Shown one piece after another: positions 54,238-63,460 of a DNA stretch of 64,000 nucleotides. The stretch's first letter is position 1, and each line of letters opens with the position of its first letter. The translations under genes and the position numbers were made by a program. The notes below the pieces were generated by a model, which was given only the letters and a program-made list of their open reading frames with translations, was not told the DNA's origin and searched no databases. Source of the stretch: Gemmatimonas sp. (GTDB lineage: Bacteria > Gemmatimonadota > Gemmatimonadetes > Gemmatimonadales > Gemmatimonadaceae); NCBI GenBank assembly GCA_023910675.1, contig JAAVWC010000005.1:1-64000 (forward strand). Direction: 5' to 3'.

Positions 54238-55812
54238 ATGCAGTTGATGCCGAGGCCGATCTTCAGACCGTTGCTTGCCGTGGCGTTGGCGGGCTTGGCC
54301 GCGTGGGGCCAGCCTGCCCTCGCTGCTCAGCGTCAGTCTCAAGAAACAAAAGCCGTGGATTGGGCAGCGGCGGCCCAGACAGACATCGAAGCGGTTTACG
54401 CCGCGCTGCGCGATAACCACCCGGGCCCACCAGACCCGGAAAGCCGTCGCTTTGCCGCGTGGTTGGAAGAAGGCCGTTCCATCGCACTTTCCAACGCCAG
54501 GTTGGCAAGTTCTCAAGCCGATTACTGGCGCGCGGTGCGGGGGTACACCAACGGCTTTCGCGATGGGCACATCTGGTTTGGGGTGAGCGATGCCACCTTC
54601 CAATGGCCGGGCTTTCTGACCCGAAAGGATGCTGACGGTCGTACGCGCGTGACGATCAACAGCGGGGCGCTGCAGGTGCCGCTGGGCGCGCAATTGATGG
54701 GATGCGATGGCAGCAACGCCGATGCCCTCTTGCAGCGGCTGGTCAACCCGTACCGGTGGAACGCCGACATTCCCCATGAGCGCGATGCGGCGTCGGTATT
54801 CCTGTTCGCGCCTTTGGCCGACGACCCGCTCCGGCCACGGAAGTGCCAATTCACCGCGCAAGGACGCGTCGTTTCTCACGCCATGCGTTGGGAGACCATT
54901 TCCCCCGAACGCCTGACCGATTTGCTCGACAAGGCCAGGGGCAGCGCGCGCCCGACCTTAGGCTTGCAGCAGGTGGGCGAGGTGTGGTTCGTCTCGCTGC
55001 CCACCTTCCAGTTTGAAGCCGATAGCGCCACCGCCATGCAGGCCCTGCTGAAAAAGCTCCGGGCGCAAGCGAAGCGGTTGCATGCAGCACGCTGGGTGGT
55101 GCTGGATGTGCGCGGCAACGGGGGCGGCAACAGTGCTTGGGGGAGTGATGTGGCCAAGGCGCTGTATGGCGATGCTGCCGTACAGCGAATCGAGGGGCAG
55201 TTCGACTGGACGGTGGACTGGCGGGCCTCAGCCCAAAACGCAGCCACCCTGCGATTCTACGCCTCAGTGGCTCAAAAAAACGGTCAAGAGGAAGATGCGC
55301 GTTATCGAAGTGAACTGGCCGAGGCCTTGGAGCAAGCCGCGAAAAAAGGGGAAGCCTACGTGCGTCAAACTGACGAAGACACGGTAGCAGCCACCGCGCC
55401 GCCAGTGGCCTCGCCCTTCCAAGGCCGGGTGTTCTTGTTGACCGACAACGTGTGTGCCAGCGCCTGCCTTGACTTTGCCGACATCGCTCGGCGGCTACCC
55501 GGCGTGGTGCATGTGGGCTTGCCCACGTCGGCCGATGCCGTCTACATCGACAACACCGACGGTGAACTGCCCAGCGGGCAGGGCAACCTGAGTTATTCGA
55601 TGAAAGTGTATCGACATCGCGTGCGTGCCAACAACGAGTGGTACGAGCCGGCGGTACGTTGGCCGGGCGGTGCCATGACCGACGCAGCCGTGGCCCGTTG
55701 GCTCAAGGGGTTGAGCGTACACGCCCCGAGGATAGGAAATTCAGAGGATAGAAAACTCAATCGAGGTGGGCGGAGAACAGGCCCCGGTCCCCTGCCTCGA
55801 GCGCACCGGTGA
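54238..55812 (+). CDS. S41-family peptidase, exported (second of two)
   Basis: Signal peptide LAVALAGLAAWGQPALAAQ, followed by the same layout as the first S41 gene: FRDGHIWFGVSD, then LGAQLMGCDGSNADAL, the AARWVVLDVRGNGGGNSAWGSD core and the nucleophile in TDNVCASACLDFADI. Both S41 genes share the pattern VVGCDG/LMGCDG and NVCASAC/GQCASAC. A tail after WLKGLSVHA looks like read-through into intergenic DNA. Frame intact. Confidence 0.87.
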   Translation: MQLMPRPIFRPLLAVALAGLAAWGQPALAAQRQSQETKAVDWAAAAQTDIEAVYAALRDNHPGPPDPESRRFAAWLEEGRSIALSNARLASSQADYWRAVRGYTNGFRDGHIWFGVSDATFQWPGFLTRKDADGRTRVTINSGALQVPLGAQLMGCDGSNADALLQRLVNPYRWNADIPHERDAASVFLFAPLADDPLRPRKCQFTAQGRVVSHAMRWETISPERLTDLLDKARGSARPTLGLQQVGEVWFVSLPTFQFEADSATAMQALLKKLRAQAKRLHAARWVVLDVRGNGGGNSAWGSDVAKALYGDAAVQRIEGQFDWTVDWRASAQNAATLRFYASVAQKNGQEEDARYRSELAEALEQAAKKGEAYVRQTDEDTVAATAPPVASPFQGRVFLLTDNVCASACLDFADIARRLPGVVHVGLPTSADAVYIDNTDGELPSGQGNLSYSMKVYRHRVRANNEWYEPAVRWPGGAMTDAAVARWLKGLSVHAPRIGNSEDRKLNRGGRRTGPGPLPRAHR

Positions 55813-56299
55813 GCGGGCTTCGGGGCCGGGAACACAAGGGGTCAGAGTCGTTTGGCATTGGCAAACGACTCTGACCCCTTGGGCATCATGCTTACCACGC
55901 CAACACCAAACACGGCCCGCACCGCACCCCGAGGCGCCCTGCTGGCACTCTCCGCCATGGTCACCGCTGGGGCACCCCACGGCCCTTCACCATGGCCATT
56001 GGCAATGAGCTACCCGGCACACCGGAGCTGTCGTCGTCGGGGTTCCGGCAAATGCGCGTGACCCTCACGCTAGGCGACACCACGCCATTCAAGCAGGCCA
56101 CGCGCACGGTGGTGGCCATCCTCCCCATGAGCGGTAGCGCGACCATTGAGCGCGAGGGCGGGTCCGCTACGGTGCTCTCCACACCGGGCGCCTTTACCGA
56201 CTCTTGCTGCCGGCACTCACGATCGGCTGCGCCATGCGTCGGGGCCAACCGCTGAGGTGGTGCTGGTGCAGCCGCACTGAGCGGCGCACCACAAGCCGG
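55813..56299. other. Intergenic region with a paired REP-like element and a possible gene relic
   Basis: The only structured element is the repeat at 55836-55880. A frame at 55992-56255 starting MAIGNELPGTPELSSSGF has no recognised domain and may be the relic of a small exported protein. Nothing else is supported. Confidence 0.4.
55836..55880. repeat. REP/REPIN-like palindrome, paired copy 4
   Basis: AAGGGGTCAGAGTCGTTTG and CAAACGACTCTGACCCCTT arms with a short loop (GCATTGG). It is the tightest of the paired copies. Confidence 0.88.
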
Positions 56300-57355
56300 T
56301 CAGCAAATCCGCGGGAGTTGCTCTCCAATCTGCATCGCGATCACCCGCTGGGCACCAATAGCTGTACGGGCCACCAGCATTCCGGGATGTGCAGACGTGA
56401 CTTCACCAATAATGGCCGCGTTCGCCCCCCGTGGATGCGCCCGCATGGCCGCCAGCACCGCCTCCGCATGCTGCGGTGGTACAACAGCCAGCAACTTCCC
56501 TTCATTGGCAACGAAGATGGGGTCCATGCCGAGGATCTCGCACGCCGAGGCGACCTGCGGCAGCACCGGCAACGCCGCTTCGCGGATGACGATACCAACG
56601 CCGGCAGCACCCGCAATTTCGTTGAGCGATGACGCCACCCCGCCGCGCGTGGGATCGCGCAAAACGTGGATGTCGGTCGTGACCTGCAACATGGCTTCCA
56701 CCAGACCGTTCAGTGGCGCACAGTCGCTCACGATGGTGGTGTCGAACTCCAGCCCTTCACGCACGCTCATGATGGCCATGCCGTGATCGCCAATGGTGCC
56801 GCTCACAATAACCGCGTCACCGACTTGGGCACGCTGCGGCGCAATGCTGAGACCGTCGGCCACGACGCCAATGCCCGACGTGTTGATGTAGCAGCCGTCG
56901 CCATGACCGCGTTCCACGACCTTCGTGTCTCCGGTAACGATACGAATGCCGGCGTCCTTCGCGGCCTGCGCCATATCACTCACGATACGGCCAAGGGTGG
57001 CCATGGGCAGCCCTTCTTCCAAAATGAAGCCCGCACTCAGATACAGCGGCGTGGCACCACTCATCGCGAGGTCGTTCACGGTGCCGTTCACAGCCAGCGC
57101 GCCAATGCTGCCACCCGGAAACTCGAGCGGACGCACCACAAAACTGTCCGTGGAATACGCAATGCGGCCGGGGGGCAACGTCAGCACCGCCGAATCGGCC
57201 ATGCGATCCAGCACGTCATTGCTGAACGCCGGCTTGAACAGGTGTTCGACGAGCTCGTTGCCCAACTGCCCGCCACCGCCGTGTCCGATCACGATGGTCG
57301 GATAATCGCGCAGCGGGAGCGGACACGTCCAGGTGGTGCCGATCGCTTCAGGCAA
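56300..57355 (-). CDS. hypE: Hydrogenase maturation protein HypE
   Basis: HypE dehydrates a thiocarbamoyl group on its own C-terminal Cys to supply cyanide ligands for the [NiFe] centre. Seen here: [20 protein letters not shown], the ATP-binding [23 protein letters not shown] region, GDTKVVERG and [15 protein letters not shown], and the essential C-terminal PRIC. There is no ATG near the start; a TTG at 57355 overlaps the hypD stop and gives the normal N-terminus. Last gene of the operon. Confidence 0.93.
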   Translation of the reverse strand: MPEAIGTTWTCPLPLRDYPTIVIGHGGGGQLGNELVEHLFKPAFSNDVLDRMADSAVLTLPPGRIAYSTDSFVVRPLEFPGGSIGALAVNGTVNDLAMSGATPLYLSAGFILEEGLPMATLGRIVSDMAQAAKDAGIRIVTGDTKVVERGHGDGCYINTSGIGVVADGLSIAPQRAQVGDAVIVSGTIGDHGMAIMSVREGLEFDTTIVSDCAPLNGLVEAMLQVTTDIHVLRDPTRGGVASSLNEIAGAAGVGIVIREAALPVLPQVASACEILGMDPIFVANEGKLLAVVPPQHAEAVLAAMRAHPRGANAAIIGEVTSAHPGMLVARTAIGAQRVIAMQIGEQLPRIC

Positions 57356-58463
57356 CGGACGTGGCCCGTTCGAGTGTGTGGAAGCGACCGTAGTTGAAGT
57401 AGGCGGCACAGGCCCCTTCACTGGACACCATCGTGGCGCCAAGCGGCGTTCGCGGCGTGCACTGCTTGCCGAACGCCTCGCACTGACTCGGCTTGATCGC
57501 GCCCTGCAGCACCTCCCCAGCGCGACAGTGCGCGCTTTCGGTCGTGCGGATGGCACCAACATTGAACCGGTGCTCGGCGTCGTAGTCGGCATACGCGTCA
57601 CTGAGGCGCCAACCGCTGGCCGGTATGACCCCAATGCCGCGCCAGGCACGGTCGGTCACCGTAAAGACCTCTTCGAGCAGCGCCTGCGCGGGCGCGTTGC
57701 CGTCGAAGGTAACCACGCGCGCGTACGCGTTGTCTACCCGCGCCTCGTCGCTCTCGAGGCACTGCACGGTTCGGCGAATGCCTTCCAGCACGTCCAGCGG
57801 TTCGAAGCCGGTAATCACGATCGGCACATGGTGCCGGGTGGCCAATGGCGGATACTGCCAGAACCCCATCACGCTGCACACATGGCCAGCCGCGAGGAAT
57901 GCCTGCACGCGGTTGCCCGGCGCCGACATGATCGCGTCAATGGCGGGTGGCACCAGCACATGCGAGACGAGCATGGAGAAGTTCTTCAACCCTTCGCGCT
58001 TCGCGACATGCACGGCCATAGCATTCGCCGGCGCGGTGGTCTCGAAGCCAATGCCAAAGAACACGACCTGCTTGGCCGGGTTCTCGCGCGCGATCTGGAC
58101 GGCATCAAGGGGCGAGTAGACGATGCGGACATCGCCACCTTCACTCTTTACGCGGAACAGATCGCGGTCACTGCCTGGCACGCGCAGCATGTCGCCGAAG
58201 CTGGTGAAGATCACGTCTGGCAGCGCCGCGATGGCCAGCGCCTTGTCGATCATGTCGAGCGGGGTCACGCACACCGGACATCCCGGGCCGTGAATGAGTT
58301 CGATCTCCGGCGGGAGGAGCTGATCGATGCCGTTGCGCAGGATGCTGTGCGTCTGGCCTCCGCACACTTCCATGATCGCCCAGGGCCTGGTCGTAATGGC
58401 CCGGATTTCCCGGGCCAGCTTCTGTGCAATGTCGCCGTCGCGGAACTCGGCAAGGTACTTCAC
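57348..58463 (-). CDS. hypD: Hydrogenase maturation protein HypD
   Basis: HypD, with HypC, carries the Fe(CN)2CO group. It has [24 protein letters not shown], the [11 protein letters not shown] loop, CSVMGF and the C-terminal [13 protein letters not shown] with further Cys residues for the 4Fe-4S cluster. GTG at 58463 overlaps the stop of hypC. About 371 residues, the usual length. Confidence 0.94.
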   Translation of the reverse strand: MKYLAEFRDGDIAQKLAREIRAITTRPWAIMEVCGGQTHSILRNGIDQLLPPEIELIHGPGCPVCVTPLDMIDKALAIAALPDVIFTSFGDMLRVPGSDRDLFRVKSEGGDVRIVYSPLDAVQIARENPAKQVVFFGIGFETTAPANAMAVHVAKREGLKNFSMLVSHVLVPPAIDAIMSAPGNRVQAFLAAGHVCSVMGFWQYPPLATRHHVPIVITGFEPLDVLEGIRRTVQCLESDEARVDNAYARVVTFDGNAPAQALLEEVFTVTDRAWRGIGVIPASGWRLSDAYADYDAEHRFNVGAIRTTESAHCRAGEVLQGAIKPSQCEAFGKQCTPRTPLGATMVSSEGACAAYFNYGRFHTLERATSVA

Positions 58464-58762
58464 GGCAGCACCGGGTCGCAGATCTCGCCATGCGGGGCCG
58501 CGTACTCCTCCGGCGTTGCTTCGCCCAGCTCCTCCTCGAGGATGCCAAGTTCGCGGAAATGGCGAAGCGTTTCCTGGGCCGAGGCTTCGTCGATACGGCT
58601 GATGGCGAAGCCCACGTGTACGATGGCGTAGTCCCCGACGATCGCATCGGGCAGGTACGCCAGGCAGACCTGCTTCTGGATCCCGCCGAAGTCGAGCTTC
58701 GCCATGCGGGTCCCATTGGCTTCGAAGACATCCACGATCTTTCCGGGAACGGCGAGGCACAT
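58460..58762 (-). CDS. hypC: Hydrogenase maturation chaperone HypC
   Basis: The mandatory Cys follows the initiator Met ([13 protein letters not shown]). [16 protein letters not shown] and [13 protein letters not shown] complete the family pattern. 100 residues. It overlaps hypD by 4 bp and lies 2 bp after the NHL gene. Confidence 0.94.
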   Translation of the reverse strand: MCLAVPGKIVDVFEANGTRMAKLDFGGIQKQVCLAYLPDAIVGDYAIVHVGFAISRIDEASAQETLRHFRELGILEEELGEATPEEYAAPHGEICDPVLP

Positions 58763-58764
58763 GG

Positions 58765-59883
58765 TCAGCTCCGTGACGATAGAAGGTCTGCGGTGATGTC
58801 GGCGGTTGCCCAGAGCATCACGCGGTTATTGCCAGAATCGGCGATGGCCATGCGGCCGTCGTGCATCCAGAGTCCATACGGCCAACAGAGGGTGTCGTCC
58901 GCGACCGCCTTCCACCGGTTCTCGCCGGCTGCGTCGAAGTTTTCCTGCCCGATCACGCTCTGCGCAAGCGATCCGGTGCCCTGCGTAGGAGGCGTGGGCC
59001 AAAAGAGGACGCGATTGTTGGCCGTGTCCCCCACCGCGAGCAGGTCGCCATCGCTGGCGAGTCCGTACGGGAAGCGCATGCGGTGCGCTCCCTGCTTGCG
59101 ATGCGGGAGTTCCGCGTTGGAGGTGAAGTTGGACTGGCCAATGACTACGGTGGCTGGCCCATCTACCACTGGTACCGGATTCCACCCCAGCACCCGGTGG
59201 TTTCCCGCATCCGCCACGTACAGCGTGTCACCGATGCCGGTAATGGCGTGCGGCCAGCGAAAGGAGCTGGCGCTTACGTCGGCGCCACGATTCTCATCGC
59301 TCGAGGTGAAGTGTGGCTGGCCGAGCACCAGGTCCGCCGGCTGGTCTGCACTTGGTAGCCCATGCCAGCCCAGCACCCGACGGTTGCCGGTGTCCGCGAT
59401 CCAGAAGATGCCAGCGTGCCAGCCAATGCCGTACGGCCAATAGAGACTTGTTGCGGTGACGCTGCCACCGCGGTTCGGCAGCGCATCGGTGAGCTGGTGC
59501 TGGCCAATGGCATAGGCGGGCGCCGTGCCGGAGACGGTCGGGATACCGTCCCACACCAGCACGCGGTGATGCCAGGCATCGGCGACACAGAGGTTGCCGT
59601 CCACCACCAGGACTCCGGTCGGCAGGTGCACGCCGTCGATCGCGTCGCGCGGTCCCTCGGAGGTGAAGTCGGGCTGACCGAGCACCACGTCGGCGTCCGC
59701 ACCATCGTGCCCGGGAATGCCGTGCCAGATCATCACGCGATGATTCCCGGAATCGGCCACGATGAGCACATCGTCGTTGAACCAGACGCCGCGCGGGCCG
59801 TACATTTGCGACGCGGTCGGTTGCGCCGAGGGCAGGGCCAGACCGAATGGCGATGCGGCGCCGAGGCGCACCAGCGGCTTCAT
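58765..59883 (-). CDS. NHL-repeat protein of the hydrogenase cluster
   Basis: The 372-residue beta-propeller has several NHL blades ([89 protein letters not shown]). No signal peptide. NHL proteins occur in operons of group 1h-type hydrogenases, where they probably help assembly or electron transfer. Overlaps the NifU-Rieske gene (ATGA). Confidence 0.86.
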   Translation of the reverse strand: MKPLVRLGAASPFGLALPSAQPTASQMYGPRGVWFNDDVLIVADSGNHRVMIWHGIPGHDGADADVVLGQPDFTSEGPRDAIDGVHLPTGVLVVDGNLCVADAWHHRVLVWDGIPTVSGTAPAYAIGQHQLTDALPNRGGSVTATSLYWPYGIGWHAGIFWIADTGNRRVLGWHGLPSADQPADLVLGQPHFTSSDENRGADVSASSFRWPHAITGIGDTLYVADAGNHRVLGWNPVPVVDGPATVVIGQSNFTSNAELPHRKQGAHRMRFPYGLASDGDLLAVGDTANNRVLFWPTPPTQGTGSLAQSVIGQENFDAAGENRWKAVADDTLCWPYGLWMHDGRMAIADSGNNRVMLWATADITADLLSSRS

Positions 59884-60767
59884 TCCGGGCGCACCAGGAC
59901 ACGGCCATCGTCCACGCGGACGGGCACCTGCTCCAGCTGTGCCTGCGGTGCCGTCAGGCATTCGCCGGAGAGGCAATCGAAGCGAAAGCCGTGCCAAGGA
60001 CAGGTGATGGTCCGCGATTCCATGTCCACCATCCCCCCGTCGATGGGGAGCCCCTGATGGGCGCACTCGTTGTGGAAGGCGGAGATTTGGTTCTCGAAAC
60101 GAAGCAACACCAGACTTTTGCCGTTCTTGAGCTCCATACGGAACGGCTTCCCTTCCGTCAGGTCGGTCACCGCTGGTCCGGACAGCCAGCCGGCGTTGAC
60201 GCCGCCGCGCTGGAGTGCCACCAGTGGGATCACGGCGGCCGTTGGCTCGTTGGGGACTACTTCGATGGCGGTGATTTCCGGGCACTGCTCCCGGAGGGCC
60301 TCTTCGACGCCATTGCGCAGGGTCACCGCGCTCATGCTGCAGCCGTTGCAGGCACCGGCCATCTTCACGTATACGGTGCCGTCCTTCACGTCGACCAGCT
60401 CCACGTCACCGCCGTGCGACTGCGTGTACGGCCGGACCGTCTCCACGACGTTGGCGACACGGGTGCGCAAGTCGGCCTTCACGATGCCGTGCATGGCAAA
60501 GAGGGCGTAGACGTTCGGGTCGTCCACCAGTTCGAGCAGCAGTTCCATTCCGCGCGGATCGGCTTTCAGGGTGCGCACGATCTGCGTCAATCCGGCCTTG
60601 TGAAAGGCCTCGACGGCATCTTTGAGTGCGACCGCGCGCGTCCGGTGGTCAATGGGCATCCCCTTCACATCGGTGAGCGCCGTTTCCACCGCTTTGGCGC
60701 GCAGCGCGAGCTCGGAGTCTGCCGCCACGGGGGCACTCGCCGGTGCGGTCGTAGTGGCCTGACTCAT
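59880..60767 (-). CDS. NifU-domain/Rieske [2Fe-2S] fusion protein
   Basis: A NifU C-terminal-type domain (ACNGCSMSAVTLRNGVEEAL, about residues 155-175, CxxC) is fused to a Rieske domain with CAHQGLPIDGG and CPWHGFRFDCLSGE (about residues 237-270). This fusion is characteristic of hydrogenase operons of the group 1h type and is thought to carry electrons away from the small subunit. Overlaps its neighbours. Confidence 0.9.
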   Translation of the reverse strand: MSQATTTAPASAPVAADSELALRAKAVETALTDVKGMPIDHRTRAVALKDAVEAFHKAGLTQIVRTLKADPRGMELLLELVDDPNVYALFAMHGIVKADLRTRVANVVETVRPYTQSHGGDVELVDVKDGTVYVKMAGACNGCSMSAVTLRNGVEEALREQCPEITAIEVVPNEPTAAVIPLVALQRGGVNAGWLSGPAVTDLTEGKPFRMELKNGKSLVLLRFENQISAFHNECAHQGLPIDGGMVDMESRTITCPWHGFRFDCLSGECLTAPQAQLEQVPVRVDDGRVLVRPE

Positions 60768-61141
60768 TCGTCCACCACCTGAAACGCGAGGCGCTGCTCC
60801 AACTGCTCGTCGGTCTTGATGCGCAGGACCGCCGCGAACGCACTCCGGGCCATGGCGCTCATGGCCTGCTCAACGGTCATGTCCGGTACAAGCGTGGCGG
60901 TGTTGGGCCGCCGTGCCAGCGCCTGCAGAATAAACGCCGATCCGGCGTCGTTGTCGAGCAGAAAGTCACGGAACAGGGCGGCCGTGAACTCCTCCAGCCA
61001 GACGCCCTCGCCGTTCGGGTTGGTGCGCAGCTTCTCGAGCGCCGGCACGGGGCCCCCGCAGCGCTGCTCGATGCGGTCGACAAAACGTTCGATGGCGGCA
61101 TTGAAGAAGAAATCGAACTGCTGCCGTGCGTGGATATCCAT
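60764..61141 (-). CDS. Hydrogenase-cluster protein of unknown function (125 aa)
   Basis: The small acidic helical protein starts MDIHARQQFDFFFNAAIERF and has no signal or membrane segment. It contains no cysteine motif besides one CGG. The ATG at 61141 overlaps the stop of the TPR gene (ATGA), and its stop overlaps the NifU-Rieske start, so it is part of the operon. Not recognised. Confidence 0.72.
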   Translation of the reverse strand: MDIHARQQFDFFFNAAIERFVDRIEQRCGGPVPALEKLRTNPNGEGVWLEEFTAALFRDFLLDNDAGSAFILQALARRPNTATLVPDMTVEQAMSAMARSAFAAVLRIKTDEQLEQRLAFQVVDE

Positions 61142-62403
61142 CAGGCGCCGCCTCCGGTGGTCGCGTCGCTGCCGGTCGCCACGGTAGAAAGTTGGGCATT
61201 GATGCGTTCGAGCTGTTCGAGAATGGACGCGGCCAGCTCGGCCTCGCCATGCCAATGGAGCAGCTTGTGCGCTTCGGTGAATTTTTCGGTGGCGGGCTGA
61301 AACATCCCGAGGTGCGCGAGGGCGTTGGCCTGGTTGGCGAGGAGGCGGGCGTAGCCGAGCGGGTCCATGGCCTTGTTGCGCACCTCGAGCAGCTGTTCGT
61401 ACGTCTCGACGGCCTGAATAAGGTGTTCTTCCGGGCGTGCCGAGGGCAGATACTGCAGCGCGTTGGCCATGTTGAGCATCGTGCTGGCCCACGCTTCGAG
61501 ATGTGTCTCTGGCGTGTACACCTTGAGCGCCTCGCGGAAGCTCTGCACCGCCACTGCGTGTCGCAGTTTGTCACCGGCGTCGGTCATCGGCATGCTGAGA
61601 TAGGCGAGCCCGATGTTGTTCTGGGCCAGCGCGTACGTCTCCGGCGTGTCTTCCAGCGTGATGCCATGGTGCAGGGCATCCTGGTACGTCTTGACCGCCT
61701 CTACGAGCATGTCACGGCGGTCGCCCGAGGCTTCGTGCAACGTAATGGCGAGCCCGATACGGAGGTCGCCGCGCAGGTGCGGCAACGGCGTATCACCGGC
61801 GAGCGCGATGGCGCTGCGCCAGAGGGCGACGGTACGCTGCACGGTGGCATCGGCAAGGTTCGGCTGGAGCTGCGCGAGCTGGGACGTGAGCTGTGCGGCG
61901 AGGATGGGGGAGGAGCCCTGACAGGCGGCAATGCCCTCCGTGAGCAGCGCGGCCGCGTCGGCCTCGTTGCCAGCGTCGAGGCTGGCGGCCGCACGTGCCA
62001 TCAGCATGTTGCCGCGCAGTTCCCCTTCGCTGCCGGTCGCATCAGGCAGCACATCACTCGCGCCCTGCACGAACATCGCCATCATCGTCATCGTCTGCAG
62101 CACGGCATCGCCATCGTTGAGCGCGCGCTGACGGCCCGCCTCATCGCCATCCAACACGAAGCGGTTGTATCCGGCCAGTGCCGACGCGTCGTTGCGCAGC
62201 GCCGCCAGCGCGGCATCGGTACGCCCTTCCAGCGCGTCGAGGACGAACTGCCAGGCGGTCGGCATCACCTCCGGTACGGCGCCGCGCATGAGGGCGGCGC
62301 GCGCCGCGTCAGCTGCGGGCTCGGTGCAGTCGGGAAGCAGCAGCAGCCCCGCCGGGTACGGGAAGATGCCGAGCGGCTGCGGATGCGAGAGAGACACAGA
62401 CAT
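61141..62403 (-). CDS. TPR-repeat protein of the hydrogenase cluster
   Basis: The 420-residue helical protein contains several TPR-type units (about residues 150-400), for example YALAQNNIGLAYL, WASTMLNMANALQYL and YARLLANQANALAHLG. It probably serves as an assembly or scaffolding protein. The ATG at 62403 overlaps the stop of the gene before it; the frame runs upstream without a start context. Confidence 0.85.
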   Translation of the reverse strand: MSVSLSHPQPLGIFPYPAGLLLLPDCTEPAADAARAALMRGAVPEVMPTAWQFVLDALEGRTDAALAALRNDASALAGYNRFVLDGDEAGRQRALNDGDAVLQTMTMMAMFVQGASDVLPDATGSEGELRGNMLMARAAASLDAGNEADAAALLTEGIAACQGSSPILAAQLTSQLAQLQPNLADATVQRTVALWRSAIALAGDTPLPHLRGDLRIGLAITLHEASGDRRDMLVEAVKTYQDALHHGITLEDTPETYALAQNNIGLAYLSMPMTDAGDKLRHAVAVQSFREALKVYTPETHLEAWASTMLNMANALQYLPSARPEEHLIQAVETYEQLLEVRNKAMDPLGYARLLANQANALAHLGMFQPATEKFTEAHKLLHWHGEAELAASILEQLERINAQLSTVATGSDATTGGGA

Positions 62404-62633
62404 CAGAACCCCAGAGGAGGGTGCGGGAGGTTTCGGTTGGCGGCATTTACCGTCCACTTCGCGGCTACCTCGGCGCGCTGACGCGTGGGGTAGTCGGCAA
62501 TCCGGTGACGAACGATGTAGTCCGGCCGGTCTGGCACCATCAAGATCTCGAGGGACAGCACAAAACGTCCTTGTTCCTCGGTGATAATCGCCCGACAGTC
62601 GATGGCATCGGACGAGCGGAGCGGCTCAGGCAT
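62403..62633 (-). CDS. Small hydrogenase-cluster protein (76 aa)
   Basis: The product has a beta-strand-rich core (FVLSLEILMVPDRPDYIVRHRIADYP). No recognised family. It overlaps both neighbours (start in the stop region of the upstream gene, stop in the TPR start), which argues that it is translated. Confidence 0.65.
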   Translation of the reverse strand: MPEPLRSSDAIDCRAIITEEQGRFVLSLEILMVPDRPDYIVRHRIADYPTRQRAEVAAKWTVNAANRNLPHPPLGF

Positions 62634-62928
62634 CGGACGTTACCAGCGCCACGCGCAATGCCCCGTTGGCGTCGTCCCAGAAGGCCGGCCGGGTGCCTTG
62701 TGGGACCACGTCGTCGAGCGTCTCGCGAACGAGCACGCTCCGGTCGCCACGCAGGTTGCGCTGCTTGAGGATCAGCCCACCGGCCGCGGCTCCGCGGGTG
62801 GGCAGGAGCCACAGTTCCGGTCCGCGTCGCAGCGCGACCAGCACGTCGAACGGGAAGAACTCTTGCGCCACCTCGGCGCGCAGCACGAGATAGCCGTGGT
62901 CCGTGAATTCGACGTCACGCCGCTGCAT
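62626..62928 (-). CDS. Small hydrogenase-cluster protein (100 aa)
   Basis: The sequence starts MQRRDVEFTDHGYLVLRAE and has FFPFDVLVALRRGPELWLLP and LKQRNLRGDRSVLVRE. It overlaps the maturation protease by 14 bp and the next small gene by 8 bp. No family recognised. Likely specific to this hydrogenase type. Confidence 0.68.
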   Translation of the reverse strand: MQRRDVEFTDHGYLVLRAEVAQEFFPFDVLVALRRGPELWLLPTRGAAAGGLILKQRNLRGDRSVLVRETLDDVVPQGTRPAFWDDANGALRVALVTSDA

Positions 62929-63460
62929 CGTGCAACTCGGCCAGCAGCAGGTCCGCCAGCCGGTGCATGGACGCCGCGACGGCCGGCGACAGCGCCTCAC
63001 CCACCGTGAAGTGCTGCCCCTCGATCAAGTACACCGTGATCGTCTCCGGATACTCATCCTTGAGCAGCCAGCGGGCAAAGGCCAGCGCGTGGTCCCAGCG
63101 AAAGGCATGCAGGTTGATGCCGGCCAGCGGTGGGAGATGCTCGACCTCGGTGCCGGGCAGCTTGAACAGGGCGCCCGGTTCCGAGCCGCTACTGCACGCG
63201 TCCACCAGAATGACGTGCGGCACGCCGCGCATCTGAAAGGCCACATCCATGCCGCCCGTGCCGCCATCGGCGCAGCGCACGCCAGCGGGCACGCCGCGTT
63301 CCCACAGGTGTCGAATGAACACCGGCCCAACCGCATCGTCGCCGCGCAGGATGTTTCCACATCCGATGATCAACGTGCGAACGGGCCCGGCATCCTTCAC
63401 CGGGCCCGACGCGTCGTGATTCACCGCCCAAACGGATGGCTCACGCACCTCCGCTGTCAT
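62915..63460 (-). CDS. Hydrogenase maturation protease (HycI/HoxM family)
   Basis: The endopeptidase clips the C-terminal extension of the large subunit after [NiFe] insertion. Seen: LIIGCGNILRGDDAVG (first metal-binding Asp), VILVDACSSGSEPG (second Asp-containing strand) and LHAFRWDHAL with conserved His. ATG at 63460 overlaps the large subunit stop (ATGA). The neighbour's C-terminal extension supports the match. Confidence 0.9.
   Translation of the reverse strand: MTAEVREPSVWAVNHDASGPVKDAGPVRTLIIGCGNILRGDDAVGPVFIRHLWERGVPAGVRCADGGTGGMDVAFQMRGVPHVILVDACSSGSEPGALFKLPGTEVEHLPPLAGINLHAFRWDHALAFARWLLKDEYPETITVYLIEGQHFTVGEALSPAVAASMHRLADLLLAELHDAAA

Noticed and set aside
34872-55880. The palindromes as ordinary rho-independent terminators
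   Set aside because: Six copies with the same arm sequence, some single-armed, are better explained as a mobile REP-like family, though single copies could also terminate transcription.
59847-62481. Plus-strand reading frames over the hydrogenase cluster
   Set aside because: Antisense to the NifU-Rieske and TPR genes with conserved motifs.
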